Positions 30,268 to 37,479 are shown, counted from the first letter of the stretch. The stretch: 40,540 bases of DNA from Acidimicrobiaceae bacterium (GCA_003132305.1 PKXJ01000011.1:120656-161195), one strand, 5' to 3'. The notes: a model not told the origin generated them from the letters alone. Program-made: numbers and translations.

Positions 30268-30361
30268 CAGTGACTCACGCCCACGGTCTCGGACCACGGG
30301 CCCCATGAACAAGAAAAGAGCCGCCGCTTTCGCAACGGCTCTTTACTCTTCTTCGTGGCGG

Positions 30362-30393
30362 GGACCCATTAGAAATGCCACCTTGCATTGGCG
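30362..30393 (+). repeat. Dispersed repeat type I, copy 6 (3' part only)
   Basis: ACCCATTAGAAATGCCACCT and TGCATTGGCG. Only the second hairpin (AATGC/GCATT) remains. The ACCCATTAG spacer is shared with copy 15 at 35347. Confidence 0.75.
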
Positions 30394-30435
30394 ACTGACT
30401 GTCTAAGTCCGACGCGCTGGAGTCAGTGCCATGTC

Positions 30436-30618
30436 TTACCCCCGTGGCTTCTCTCCGGGTGGTAGCGCCCACTGGGCGGCGCACCCCACACCTAGACACT
30501 TCCAGTGATCAAGACTGTCCGCAGTGCGGTCCGCCTCACTGGGATCGGCCGCGTAATCGCGCACCGGCGCGTGGTGGTGAGCGTGGCCCTGTCCAGTTTC
30601 TCGTTGCACGATGCCCAT
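30436..30618 (-). CDS. Small His-rich hypothetical protein (60 aa)
   Basis: A 60-residue frame, MGIVQRETGQGHAHHHAPVR... ending CLGVGCAAQWALPPGEKPRG, has a strong GGAGGAG ribosome binding site just before its ATG. It is the only plausible gene between repeats at 30362 and 30768, matching the one-gene-per-interval pattern. Two Cys and a GHAHHH cluster could bind metal. It resembles nothing I know. Confidence 0.45.
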   Translation of the reverse strand: MGIVQRETGQGHAHHHAPVRDYAADPSEADRTADSLDHWKCLGVGCAAQWALPPGEKPRG

Positions 30619-30767
30619 GCTCCTCCAATCGACGAGACGATCTCGTTCACACCCTACGATGCTCTTGCGGGCCCGCCGTGAATTGATTCCCCTAACGCTG
30701 CAAATTACGTGCTCGATGTTGGTTAGGATTTGTCAATCCCTGAAGTGTGGGAACACTCCCACTCAAT

Positions 30768-30813
30768 GGTGTCCCAGGCCCGACGTGACAAGAATGCCAC
30801 CAGGCACTGGCGG
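30768..30813 (+). repeat. Dispersed repeat type I, copy 7
   Basis: GTCCCAGGCCCGAC and TGCCACCAGGCACTGGCGG. The second hairpin uses TGCC/GGCA, a pair change from the common TGCT/AGCA. Confidence 0.85.
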
Positions 30814-30908
30814 CTCGTGTCTGCTCAGTCGTGACGAGTATTTAGGGCTCAACACAACGGTGCCGCCCTTCTTCACCCTCGCGGGAGTGCAAGGCCATAG
30901 CCCAACTT

Positions 30909-31466
30909 TTAGTTTCCTTTCCAACCGAGCTGACTAATTTCTAAACCGCAAGCGATGTCGACTTTGATACCCGACAGGTACACGTCCCCATTCGAGTTCG
31001 GAAGTTCGATGGTCAAGTTCGTGTAAGTATTCGCAGCCGCTACCTTGTCGATTTTGGTGATTCCACCCGTATTGAGCGCGTTGCAATCGTCCGCGGTGCT
31101 GAGCAAGAGCTCCCCACTGATTCGGGGAGACAGCACAGTGGACGGAAGATTGCCAGCGAATGTCCCATGTTTATTGACGTCCAACGTGTAGGTGCGATTA
31201 TCCCTAATGCCTTGAATATTTGGGTAACCCGATAACTTGCATGTCGTGTGGCCCACGTTGATAAGTGCGATTGTGTAGATAAAGTGTCCCGTTGCTGCAC
31301 CCCTGCCAACGTACGCACCCCAGAGGTTGTTCCCCTTGCAAGGAGCAATGTGGGGAGTAGAAGCTGAGGCCACGGAAGCCCCCACGTTCATCATCGGCAC
31401 TCCGACCACAATGCAGAACGTGGTCAGCGCTAGTCGGAAACTGATTCGGGTCGATCGCTGTTTCAT
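30909..31466 (-). CDS. Exported DUF4232-like protein
   Basis: The 185-residue protein has a signal peptide (LALTTFCIVVGVPMMNVGAS), then APCKGNNLWGAYVGRGAATG, IALINVGHTTCKLSGYPNIQ and late GLEI. This pattern of Cys and the NxGxxxCxLxGYP motif is typical of actinobacterial DUF4232 secreted proteins of unknown role. The ATG at 31464-31466 has a clear GGAGGTGA ribosome binding site; a longer in-frame start reads through a repeat copy and is rejected. Confidence 0.82.
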   Translation of the reverse strand: MKQRSTRISFRLALTTFCIVVGVPMMNVGASVASASTPHIAPCKGNNLWGAYVGRGAATGHFIYTIALINVGHTTCKLSGYPNIQGIRDNRTYTLDVNKHGTFAGNLPSTVLSPRISGELLLSTADDCNALNTGGITKIDKVAAANTYTNLTIELPNSNGDVYLSGIKVDIACGLEISQLGWKGN

Positions 31467-31547
31467 GCTCACCTCCGCTGAAGGAGTGCATTCCTCCCTC
31501 ACGCGAAATGGTAGCCACGCGGGCATAGGAGAGGTTCGAAGATTATT

Positions 31548-31593
31548 GGTGTCGGCGACCCGACGCGACAGTACTGCAACCACTCAATGGCGG
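31548..31593 (+). repeat. Dispersed repeat type I, copy 8
   Basis: GGTGTCGGCGACCCGACGCG, then CTGCAACCACTCAATGGCGG. The first hairpin is intact with loop CGAC. Confidence 0.85.
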
Positions 31594-31642
31594 CTGATGA
31601 GAGAAGCGGCAATTTCAAGAGTGTCGGAAGTAATCCAAGTGA

Positions 31643-31648
31643 CAAGAT
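31643..31648 (+). promoter_or_regulatory. -10-like hexamer for the SRPBCC gene
   Basis: CAAGAT lies 6 nt before the ATG at 31655. The GAGGGG between could alternatively act as a close ribosome binding site. Confidence 0.3.
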
Positions 31649-31654
31649 GAGGGG

Positions 31655-32134
31655 ATGAGTGAGCAGCGTATTGAAGTCCAACGAACCATCCCCGTCCCGG
31701 CGAACGTGATCTTTTCGCTCTTATGTGATCCCGACGGGCACGTCCAGATCGACGCTTCGGGCATGTTGATGAGGTCCGAAGGTGCCCCCGTGACCCAGGT
31801 TGGAGACACCTTCCTCGTGCACATGGATCGCGAAGCGCTTAACGACGTTCCCCTGGGCCAGTACACCGTGTCTATCCGGATCACGGCGTTCGTCAAGGAC
31901 CGAGAGATCGCCTGGACGATCGAGCACCCCTTGATCGATCCGCCAATGGGCTACGTCTATGGATACGTGCTCGAGCCTGTCGAATCGGGAACATTGGTGA
32001 CCACTTTCTACGACTGGTCAAACGTGCCTGAAGTGCACCGAACGCGCATTAACTTTCCGGTGATTCCAGAGGCGTCGCTGCGTGCCACTCTGGGCATCCT
32101 GGCGCGCACAGTAATTCGAACCAACACGAAATAG
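31655..32134 (+). CDS. SRPBCC (START/polyketide cyclase-like) family protein
   Basis: The 159-residue protein starts EVQRTIPVPANVIFSLLCDP, the usual opening of SRPBCC proteins. A helix-grip fold follows with IDASGMLMRS, AWTIEHPL and a long C-terminal helix EASLRATLGILARTVIR. Such proteins bind hydrophobic ligands or act as cyclases; the ligand is unknown. It fills one repeat-to-repeat interval and ends 109 bp before the next repeat. Confidence 0.8.
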   Translation: MSEQRIEVQRTIPVPANVIFSLLCDPDGHVQIDASGMLMRSEGAPVTQVGDTFLVHMDREALNDVPLGQYTVSIRITAFVKDREIAWTIEHPLIDPPMGYVYGYVLEPVESGTLVTTFYDWSNVPEVHRTRINFPVIPEASLRATLGILARTVIRTNTK

Positions 32135-32242
32135 CGCCTTCCAATTAGTAGTTGGTGGAGCGATCGAGCAGATCATGATTCCTACGCGCGAAGCTTGATA
32201 TCTGAGAATGTTGAGGTCAAAGGCCCTTGGCAACAAATTGTT

Positions 32243-32288
32243 GGTGTCGGAGACCCGACGCAACAGATCTGCTACCAACCCCTGGCGG
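32243..32288 (+). repeat. Dispersed repeat type I, copy 9
   Basis: GGTGTCGGAGACCCGACGCA and AGATCTGCTACC, CTGGCGG. It continues with TTTGAACCGGCGCGGTCATG and then type II copy 5. Confidence 0.88.
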
Positions 32289-32311
32289 TTTGAACCGGCG
32301 CGGTCATGACC

Positions 32312-32348
32312 AGTGTCGGAGAGCGGACCTCCACAACCTCCGACCGTC
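32312..32348 (+). repeat. Dispersed repeat type II, copy 5
   Basis: GTCGGAG pairs with far arm CTCCGAC; the near arm is damaged (GCGGAC). It sits 23 bp after type I copy 9. Confidence 0.8.
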
Positions 32349-32422
32349 AATCGAGGCCGTGGCGCCGACAACGCAACTGTCCGGGAGTAACCTCAAGCAA
32401 ACGTTGACTTGCTCCGTCTTAA

Positions 32423-32752
32423 GTGTCGATATCAGAAGGTGAGTTCGGGTTCCGTCAGGTGGTCGTCTATCAATGGGCCGGAGGGGTTTCGCCGGAGGCA
32501 AAGCAAGGATTTCGAAATGCCCTCGATGACTTGCGCGAAATACCGGAGCTACTTGCCATGACGTGTGGTGATGACGCGGGCCACTTCGACGACAACTTCG
32601 ACTTTGTGGTGGTAGCAGATTTCGCTGACTTCGCTGCCGCTCGCCGCTACGTCGCCCACCCTCTGCACCAGACCTATGTCCGAGATCATGCAAGCCTGGT
32701 GATCGGACAGCGAATCGTCGTGCAACATGACTGGTCCTCTTCGAGTTCTTAA
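32423..32752 (+). CDS. Dabb (stress-responsive alpha/beta barrel) domain protein
   Basis: The 109-residue protein contains RQVVVYQWAGGVSPEAKQGF (strand then helix), IPELLAMTCGDDAGHFDDNF and DFVVVADFADFAAARRYVAH with PLHQTYV, which is the Dabb pattern. The function is probably a small dimeric barrel; substrate unknown. The start is GTG at 32423 without ribosome binding site or positioned hexamer, so the exact start is uncertain. It lies between repeats at 32312 and 32801. Confidence 0.78.
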   Translation: MSISEGEFGFRQVVVYQWAGGVSPEAKQGFRNALDDLREIPELLAMTCGDDAGHFDDNFDFVVVADFADFAAARRYVAHPLHQTYVRDHASLVIGQRIVVQHDWSSSSS

Positions 32753-32800
32753 CAGTGAAAGGCATTGGGGTCAATCAAGATCCTGCAGTAGCGACCTCAT

Positions 32801-32849
32801 GAAGGAGGCCCGGCGCAACAGACCTGTTAGGAATGCCTTCTTGCATCGG
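32801..32849 (+). repeat. Dispersed repeat type I, copy 10 (degenerate)
   Basis: GAAGGAGGCCCGGCGCAACA, then AATGCCTTCTTGCATCGGC. The first hairpin is lost; the second keeps AATGC/GCAT. Confidence 0.6.
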
Positions 32850-32887
32850 CAATTGCCTGACTGAACGGGGCTCGTACCAAAGACGGA

Positions 32888-33214
32888 CTACGCCGTCGCC
32901 GCAAGCGCGGCGGTTCGGGCGTCTCCGGTCGCCTCCAGAAATAACGACAACTTCATCGTTTTCAACATCCGCACCATTCCGTCCCCGACGTGATGCGCGA
33001 CCACTCCCTCGACATGGTTCTGACGCAGGAATCGGGCGACGCGAGCGTGGTGTTGGGCAGACGTACCCTCATCGTGCAGCCGGTCCCAGGACACCTCGAT
33101 CTCTTGCCAACTTTCAATCCCGCGATTGATGATGTTGGCCACTGCGATCCACTCCGCGCGGCCCCAACGCTGGTCGACTTGTCCATCACTGGTCACGGGC
33201 ACGCAAACGATCAT
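32888..33214 (-). CDS. NifX/dinitrogenase iron-molybdenum cofactor biosynthesis-like protein
   Basis: The 108-residue single-domain protein begins MIVCVPVTSDGQVDQRWGRA, the typical start of this ribonuclease-H-like fold. A conserved EGVVAHHVGDGMVRML follows, where Cys or His residues usually bind a metal cluster. No nitrogenase genes are present, so a nitrogen-fixation role is unlikely. TACCCT lies 6 nt before the ATG. It is followed on the right by the recombinase remnant B on the opposite strand. Confidence 0.8.
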   Translation of the reverse strand: MIVCVPVTSDGQVDQRWGRAEWIAVANIINRGIESWQEIEVSWDRLHDEGTSAQHHARVARFLRQNHVEGVVAHHVGDGMVRMLKTMKLSLFLEATGDARTAALAATA

Positions 33215-33220
33215 GCCCGG

Positions 33221-33226
33221 AGGGTA
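33221..33226 (-). promoter_or_regulatory. -10-like hexamer for the NifX-like gene
   Basis: TACCCT on the minus strand lies 6 nt before the ATG at 33212-33214. Confidence 0.42.
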
Positions 33227-33298
33227 CTCTCTAGATCCCGACCCGAGCGAATCTCGTCAGTTGCGCTCTCTATATGAAAACACCCGCAATGGGGGCAA

Positions 33299-33514
33299 GT
33301 GGAGAGCATTCTGAGGGACCTTGACATCGTCAAGGTGTGGGCCAAGGCGGAACACGATGAGCGCCGGGTTCTTGTTGAAGAACTGATCGAGTCAGTGACG
33401 GTCTTCCCCGATCATCTTGAAGTCAAAGCGGCAGGTGCTCCTCCACTCAATGTCCTTTACGGAGAAGTGGGACTCAAGCTACCGGAGATTGTTGGTGTCG
33501 GAGACTGGACATGA
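33299..33514 (+). pseudogene. Serine recombinase C-terminal remnant B, running into the repeat
   Basis: A 71-residue open frame, DLDIVKVWAKAEHDERRVLV then EELIESVTVFPDHLEVKAAG and APPLNVLYGEVGLKLPEIVG, ends VGDWT with a stop inside repeat copy 11. The pattern (helix with ERRxLVEELIESV, beta hairpin DHLEVKAAG, PPLNVLYGEVGL) resembles the extreme C-terminus of actinobacterial large serine recombinases. Catalytic and zinc-ribbon domains are absent. Its last about 58 bp are about 86% identical to remnant A. It is a fragment, not a functional enzyme. Confidence 0.68.
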
Positions 33515-33537
33515 CAGAATGCAACCTTGCATTGGCG
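33494..33537 (+). repeat. Dispersed repeat type I, copy 11
   Basis: GGTGTCGGAGACTGGACATG, then AATGCAACCTTGCATTGGCG. The second hairpin is a perfect AATGCA/TGCATT. It encodes the end of recombinase remnant B. Confidence 0.88.
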
Positions 33538-33568
33538 CTTGGGTTAGACCGTGCGGGTTCTGCTCTTT

Positions 33569-33604
33569 GACCCGACGCGACAGGCCTGCTACCACGCACT
33601 GGCG
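33569..33604 (+). repeat. Dispersed repeat type I, copy 12 (5'-truncated)
   Basis: GACCCGACGCGACAGGCCTG, then CTACCACGCACTGGCG. It lacks the 5' GGTGTCGG. It lies 31 bp after copy 11, with no gene between them. Confidence 0.78.
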
Positions 33605-33697
33605 TTTGGCCACATAATTCCAACGGGTCCCGGAGATTAATCTTGACACATCCAGTACTAGACACGATCGGCTCACGCTAATTTGCGTCAAAAAAGA

Positions 33698-33703
33698 CAT
33701 ACT
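33698..33703 (+). promoter_or_regulatory. Possible -10-like hexamer for the methyltransferase
   Basis: CATACT lies 6 nt before the second of two adjacent ATG codons (33710). This is weaker than the other cases. Confidence 0.25.
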
Positions 33704-33706
33704 GTA

Positions 33707-34450
33707 ATGATGCCGAACTCCGAACATGACGAAACGGTCGACTTAACGCCTTTCGAAGTAGGCAGAGAGCCTCAATATGACTCGTTCGCCGACGAGTATA
33801 TGGACCAAGCATCTCAAGGTTTCTATAACGCTCATTACGATCGTCCCGCATGTCTCGATCTCCTTGGGAATGTCGTCGGCAAGCGAGTCTTAGACGCTGC
33901 ATGCGGGCCCGGATTGTATGCCGAGGAGTTAGTTCATCGGGGCGCTTCAGTTGTGGGATTCGACCAGAGTGAGCGTATGGTGGCACTCAGTCGTGAGCGA
34001 GTTCCCACTGGGGAGTTTCGGGTACATCATCTCGCCGATCCCTTACATTGGCTGGCCGATGAGAGCTTTGATCTCGTTCTATTCCCACTTGCACTCGAAT
34101 ACGTCGATGATCGCGTGAGGGCATTGAGTGAACTGCGACGGGTGCTAAGGGCGGACGGAGCGCTCGTACTGTCGCTGCAACATCCCACGGCCAATTGGAT
34201 CTCCAAGGGTGGAAGTTATTTTGAAACGAGAGTCATCGAAGAAACGTGGAGCAAAGGCTGGCGCGTCCGCTACTGGCTCTCCCCCCTCGAGACCACGTGC
34301 GATGAAGTGAATCGAGCAGGTTTCTTGATTGAACGATTGATTGAACCACGACCAACTGCTGAAGCAGCCCTAATCAATGCTGAAGATTTTGAAAGACTCC
34401 AAACTATGCCTGGCTTTCTCGCGATGCGTCTTATCCCCAGACGTTCGTGA
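33707..34450 (+). CDS. Class I SAM-dependent methyltransferase
   Basis: A 247-residue protein with motif I RVLDAACGPGLYAEELVHRG, VVGFDQSERMVALSRERV and ESFDLVLFPLALEYVDDRV, of the Methyltransf_11/25 type. QHPTANW and YWLSPLETTCDEVNRAGF are typical of SAM methyltransferases with a C-terminal lid. The substrate is unknown. ATG at 33707 or 33710. Its stop is only 20 bp before the next repeat, copy 13. Confidence 0.86.
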   Translation: MMPNSEHDETVDLTPFEVGREPQYDSFADEYMDQASQGFYNAHYDRPACLDLLGNVVGKRVLDAACGPGLYAEELVHRGASVVGFDQSERMVALSRERVPTGEFRVHHLADPLHWLADESFDLVLFPLALEYVDDRVRALSELRRVLRADGALVLSLQHPTANWISKGGSYFETRVIEETWSKGWRVRYWLSPLETTCDEVNRAGFLIERLIEPRPTAEAALINAEDFERLQTMPGFLAMRLIPRRS

Positions 34451-34470
34451 CCTTTCGGGTGTAATCAACT

Positions 34471-34516
34471 GGTGTCGGAGACCCGAAGCAACAGAACTGC
34501 TACCAAGCACTGGCGG
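34471..34516 (+). repeat. Dispersed repeat type I, copy 13
   Basis: GGTGTCGGAGACCCGAAGCA, then CTGCTACCAAGCACTGGCGG. The second hairpin is TGCT/AGCA with loop ACCA. Confidence 0.88.
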
Positions 34517-34613
34517 CTTCTTGTTTAGGAAGCCCGGTCCTTCCTGAAGCCAGGAATAACTTCCCGTTCACGACGTTGGAAGCTCCAGGATTTCCAGGAA
34601 CCTCAACGGTGAA

Positions 34614-35234
34614 CTAGCAATTGGTACGAGGGAGCCGGACTGTCTGATACAGCGCAATACTAAAGCCCTTTTGTCCAACGGTGTAGTAGACCCGTAGTCC
34701 ACGAATTGTCCACTCTGACGCGTGTGGCTGAATGACCTTAATGCGGAACAGCACGACGTACCACCGTGAGCTGCTGGCGATTGGCTGCAAGACGCCTCCG
34801 ACGGCGTCTCCAAGGATGCGACCGCCCAGCACAGGCATATTTGCGACCGCGCCGACTGCTCCAGTAGTTGAGCCTTGGCGGAACGAACGCAACTGATAGG
34901 TGATCTTGTCCTTGAGAGGAGCCATCTCCGTCGGAATGATCGCGTTGACGCGAACAATCTGCAGAGGTTTCGAGCCCATGTTCTTGACGATCGTGAGACC
35001 ATCGAAGACATCACATGTGGCGAGGGAGTCCAATGTAAAACCTTCACTCGCGCTAAGGCCATTCGCGGCGCGCAGCGGTTCGTCCCGAACGGCTGCTCCA
35101 CTCGCCAAAGTCATTGGTATCAAGGTCAATGTCACGACGAGGGCGACAACGACGCTAACTGTCGCAAAGGCGAAACCACTTTTCCGACTGATTGCATTGG
35201 CCGTTGGCGATCGCAAGGTCAAGGCACAACGCAT
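34614..35234 (-). CDS. Exported hypothetical protein
   Basis: The 206-residue protein has an N-terminal membrane or signal segment (AFATVSVVVALVVTLTLIPM), then an extracytoplasmic region with one Cys (DSLATCDVFDG) and a beta-rich C-terminal part ending QTVRLPRTNC. I recognise no family. It could be a secreted envelope protein like the DUF4232-type gene at 30909. It fills the interval between repeats at 34471 and 35347. Confidence 0.6.
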   Translation of the reverse strand: MRCALTLRSPTANAISRKSGFAFATVSVVVALVVTLTLIPMTLASGAAVRDEPLRAANGLSASEGFTLDSLATCDVFDGLTIVKNMGSKPLQIVRVNAIIPTEMAPLKDKITYQLRSFRQGSTTGAVGAVANMPVLGGRILGDAVGGVLQPIASSSRWYVVLFRIKVIQPHASEWTIRGLRVYYTVGQKGFSIALYQTVRLPRTNC

Positions 35235-35346
35235 TTTCTGCCGATCGGTAGTGGTACGCCGACGCTAACAGCGTTAGCAACGGAATATTCGGCACCGCGG
35301 GGATCTATAACTTCGTTCTGCTGAGAAGATTGTTCGAGTTCTCACT

Positions 35347-35400
35347 GGTGTCGGAGACCCGACGTGACAGACCCATTAGGAATGCAACCTTGCATTGGAG
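35347..35400 (+). repeat. Dispersed repeat type I, copy 14
   Basis: GGTGTCGGAGACCCGACGTG, then spacer ACCCATTAGG and AATGCAACCTTGCATTGGAG. A longer variant with a perfect second hairpin. Confidence 0.88.
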
Positions 35401-35465
35401 ATTGGTCAAGAAGACATGAAGATGTCGATATGCATTGCCAAGCGGTCTCACCAATCCCAGAGGTT

Positions 35466-36293
35466 CTATGGCTTCCGGGCGGCGAACAAGAGGTGAGTCC
35501 CCCCGTCCAATGCGCCAGGTTCGGCACATGCGTTGATCTCGTGCCTGATAAAGCGTGCCCAACGATCGGGGTTGGCTTCGATTTCTTCAAGAACGTCTGT
35601 ATCGCTGAGTGACGCCCAGTTACTGGCCGACATCGCTACGACTTCACCGCCGCACGCAGCAACCAGATTTGCGACGTCCCGAGCTCGGTACATCTGGCAA
35701 ACGTGGGACGTCTGAGAGTGCCTCAAGTCGCCCGTGGTCAGCATCAAATCGATGGCGTCTTCTCCCACCGCCTTCATATCCTCGATGGCACCTCGGAGAA
35801 AGAATCGCCACGATCCGAGCCATGACATTACTGAGCCAACGACGAAACCATCGGGCTTCGTGACGCGCAGGAGTCCGGTCAAAGCATCTGCGGCCTCCTC
35901 GAAGGCGTAGGAAAGTGGGCCGCCGTAAGCCAGAACCACGTCATAATCGTTGTCGTCGTATCGCGACGTATCGCAAATGTCGAGGATCTCCCTCGACCGC
36001 ACCGCACCCTCAGCGGGTGTACTTCCAACATGTTGGCGGTGAAGTTCCAACTGAACGGGAGAAAAGTCAGTCACGTCGACCGTGGCCCCTAAGCGCGCCA
36101 AGTCAATGGTGAACCGTCCCGGCCCGGCACCAACTTCGAGCACATGGTCGCCGGGCTTCACGAATCGATCTAGGAACTGGCGATGTACTTCGTATGCGAC
36201 GCGGCCCCGGGGTGACGCTTCGAACCGAGCCCACTCACCTTCTCCGAGCTCGTCGTAGAAGACACGCATTCTCTCGCGGTCGTTCGCCGTCAT
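35466..36293 (-). CDS. Class I SAM-dependent methyltransferase
   Basis: The 275-residue protein has motif I HVLEVGAGPGRFTIDLARLG, then VDVTDFSPVQLELHRQHVGS and DYDVVLAYGGPLSYAFEEA (motif IV). The C-terminus carries a lid region EINACAEPGALDGGTHLLFA. It differs from the methyltransferase at 33707, so it is not a recent duplicate. The ATG at 36291-36293 has TAAGGT 6 nt upstream. The long repeat lies directly beyond its promoter. Confidence 0.85.
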   Translation of the reverse strand: MTANDRERMRVFYDELGEGEWARFEASPRGRVAYEVHRQFLDRFVKPGDHVLEVGAGPGRFTIDLARLGATVDVTDFSPVQLELHRQHVGSTPAEGAVRSREILDICDTSRYDDNDYDVVLAYGGPLSYAFEEAADALTGLLRVTKPDGFVVGSVMSWLGSWRFFLRGAIEDMKAVGEDAIDLMLTTGDLRHSQTSHVCQMYRARDVANLVAACGGEVVAMSASNWASLSDTDVLEEIEANPDRWARFIRHEINACAEPGALDGGTHLLFAARKP

Positions 36294-36299
36294 CAGGGC

Positions 36300-36305
36300 A
36301 CCTTA
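36300..36305 (-). promoter_or_regulatory. -10-like hexamer for the methyltransferase
   Basis: TAAGGT on the minus strand lies 6 nt before the ATG at 36291-36293. Confidence 0.42.
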
Positions 36306-36339
36306 CCTAAATCAGACAGCAATGCTCTCTTAATTGGCC

Positions 36340-36502
36340 TAAAGAGAAGTTACGCCCCAGAAGCATGCTCAGAGCGGCTGATTCAATTATCGACACCTCG
36401 CCTCTGGGCCGCTGTCGCGCAGCGCCAAGGGGCCAGTCCGGGATGTAGTGACATCAAAGTCCAGCTAGAAAAAGACAAACCACGAGGTGGTAACAAACCT
36501 GT
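36340..36502 (+). repeat. Long structured repeat (LR), copy 2
   Basis: About 163 bp, aligned to copy 1 at 21703-21866. CCCAGAAGC/GCCTCTGGG here has one mismatch in the 9-bp inverted repeat. It ends directly in type I copy 15, as copy 1 ends in a type II repeat. Confidence 0.85.
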
Positions 36503-36548
36503 GGTGTCGGAGACTCGAAGCAACAGTTCTGCTACCAAGCACTGGCGG
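36503..36548 (+). repeat. Dispersed repeat type I, copy 15
   Basis: GGTGTCGGAGACTCGAAGCA, then CTGCTACCAAGCACTGGCGG and the shared tail TTGATCCAGCGAGGTCTTGA before copy 16. Confidence 0.88.
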
Positions 36549-36571
36549 CTTGATCCAGCGAGGTCTTGACC

Positions 36572-36616
36572 GGTGTCGGAGACTGGACGTGACAAGTCTT
36601 CTACCAGTCACTGAAG
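36572..36616 (+). repeat. Dispersed repeat type I, copy 16
   Basis: GGTGTCGGAGACTGGACGTG, then CTTCTACCAGTCACTGAAG, whose second hairpin pairs CTTC/GAAG instead of the usual bases. Confidence 0.82.
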
Positions 36617-36640
36617 ATTGACAGTCGACGGTCGGTAAAC

Positions 36641-36646
36641 CAGAAT
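36641..36646 (+). promoter_or_regulatory. -10-like hexamer for the CPT-like gene
   Basis: CAGAAT lies 6 nt before the ATG at 36653. The same hexamer and spacing precede the nucleotidyltransferase gene at 37492. Confidence 0.35.
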
Positions 36647-36652
36647 AATGGA

Positions 36653-37240
36653 ATGCCGGCGCCTCTGATCGTTCTGAACGGTCCAAGTAGCGCAGGAAAG
36701 ACGTCCATCATCACTGCTCTCCAAGGCCTTTGGCCCCGCCCCTTGTTTGTCTCGGGCATTGATACGTTCATCGCCGGGTGGCCTGAGTCCCACGTCAGCT
36801 TTCCGGGCGATGACGGCTCACCCGCGCCCGTTTCAGCCATGCGTATCGTTCCCGGCCTCGGCCCGGCGCCGTCGTGGATTCCCCAATACGGCGACGAATT
36901 CCACACAGTGACGCGACTGGCACATGAGTCGTGGGCCGCGATGAGTCAAGGTGGCATTGATCTGATCGTCGACCACGTGATCATTGACGCGACGATACGT
37001 GACCAAGCGAGGAGCACGCTCGTTTACGCGTTTTGGGTCGGAGTCACGTGCGACGTAGGCGAACTCGTGCGACGCGAAACTGCGCGAGGCGACCGATACC
37101 CCGGTTTCGCGTCTGGTACCTCCGCTGTAGTGCATCGCGAAATGACCTACGACCTAGTTGTCGACACGACCACCACTCCTACGGACATACTCGCCCACCA
37201 GATTTACGACGCTGTGATGGGAAGACAGAACGACTATTGA
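36653..37240 (+). CDS. Chloramphenicol phosphotransferase-like P-loop kinase
   Basis: The 195-residue protein has Walker A NGPSSAGKTS at residues 9-18, followed by FVSGIDTFIAGWP, which carries the conserved Asp of the chloramphenicol 3-O-phosphotransferase family. The later part has VDHVIIDA, a lid RRETARGDRYPGFA and the C-terminal helix. It probably phosphorylates a hydroxyl on a small molecule; true chloramphenicol resistance is not shown by sequence. It fills one repeat interval, like a resistance-type cassette. Confidence 0.85.
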   Translation: MPAPLIVLNGPSSAGKTSIITALQGLWPRPLFVSGIDTFIAGWPESHVSFPGDDGSPAPVSAMRIVPGLGPAPSWIPQYGDEFHTVTRLAHESWAAMSQGGIDLIVDHVIIDATIRDQARSTLVYAFWVGVTCDVGELVRRETARGDRYPGFASGTSAVVHREMTYDLVVDTTTTPTDILAHQIYDAVMGRQNDY

Positions 37241-37293
37241 ATCGACCTAAGAAAAGGCAGGAAAGTTGACTTGTTCGGTTTATTTGGGAAGTT

Positions 37294-37323
37294 CGACGGA
37301 ATGGACCTGTTACCAGGCACTGG
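37294..37323 (+). repeat. Dispersed repeat type I, copy 17 (partial)
   Basis: CGACGGAATGGACCTG then TTACCAGGCACTGG. The 5' half is eroded. It is the first of three tandem copies with no gene between them. Confidence 0.7.
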
Positions 37324-37346
37324 TAGCTAGCGTTCTGAGCCTGCCT

Positions 37347-37391
37347 GGTGTCGCAGACCCGACGCCTCAGATCTGCAACCTTGCACTGGCG
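37347..37391 (+). repeat. Dispersed repeat type I, copy 18
   Basis: GGTGTCGCAGACCCGACGCC, then ATCTGCAACCTTGCACTGGC. The second hairpin is TGCAA/TTGCA. Confidence 0.85.
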
Positions 37392-37415
37392 ACTTGCCCA
37401 AGGCGAGCCGTGATT

Positions 37416-37461
37416 GGTGTCGGAGACCCGACGCAACAGGTCTGCTACCAGACATTGGAGG
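37416..37461 (+). repeat. Dispersed repeat type I, copy 19
   Basis: GGTGTCGGAGACCCGACGCA, then TCTGCTACCAGACATTGGAG. It lies 24 bp after copy 18. Confidence 0.88.
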
Positions 37462-37479
37462 TTAATGACGCAGTACTGA

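Noticed and set aside
31467-31583. N-terminal extension of the DUF4232 protein
   Set aside because: The extension is the antisense translation of repeat copy 8; a good ribosome binding site supports the downstream ATG.
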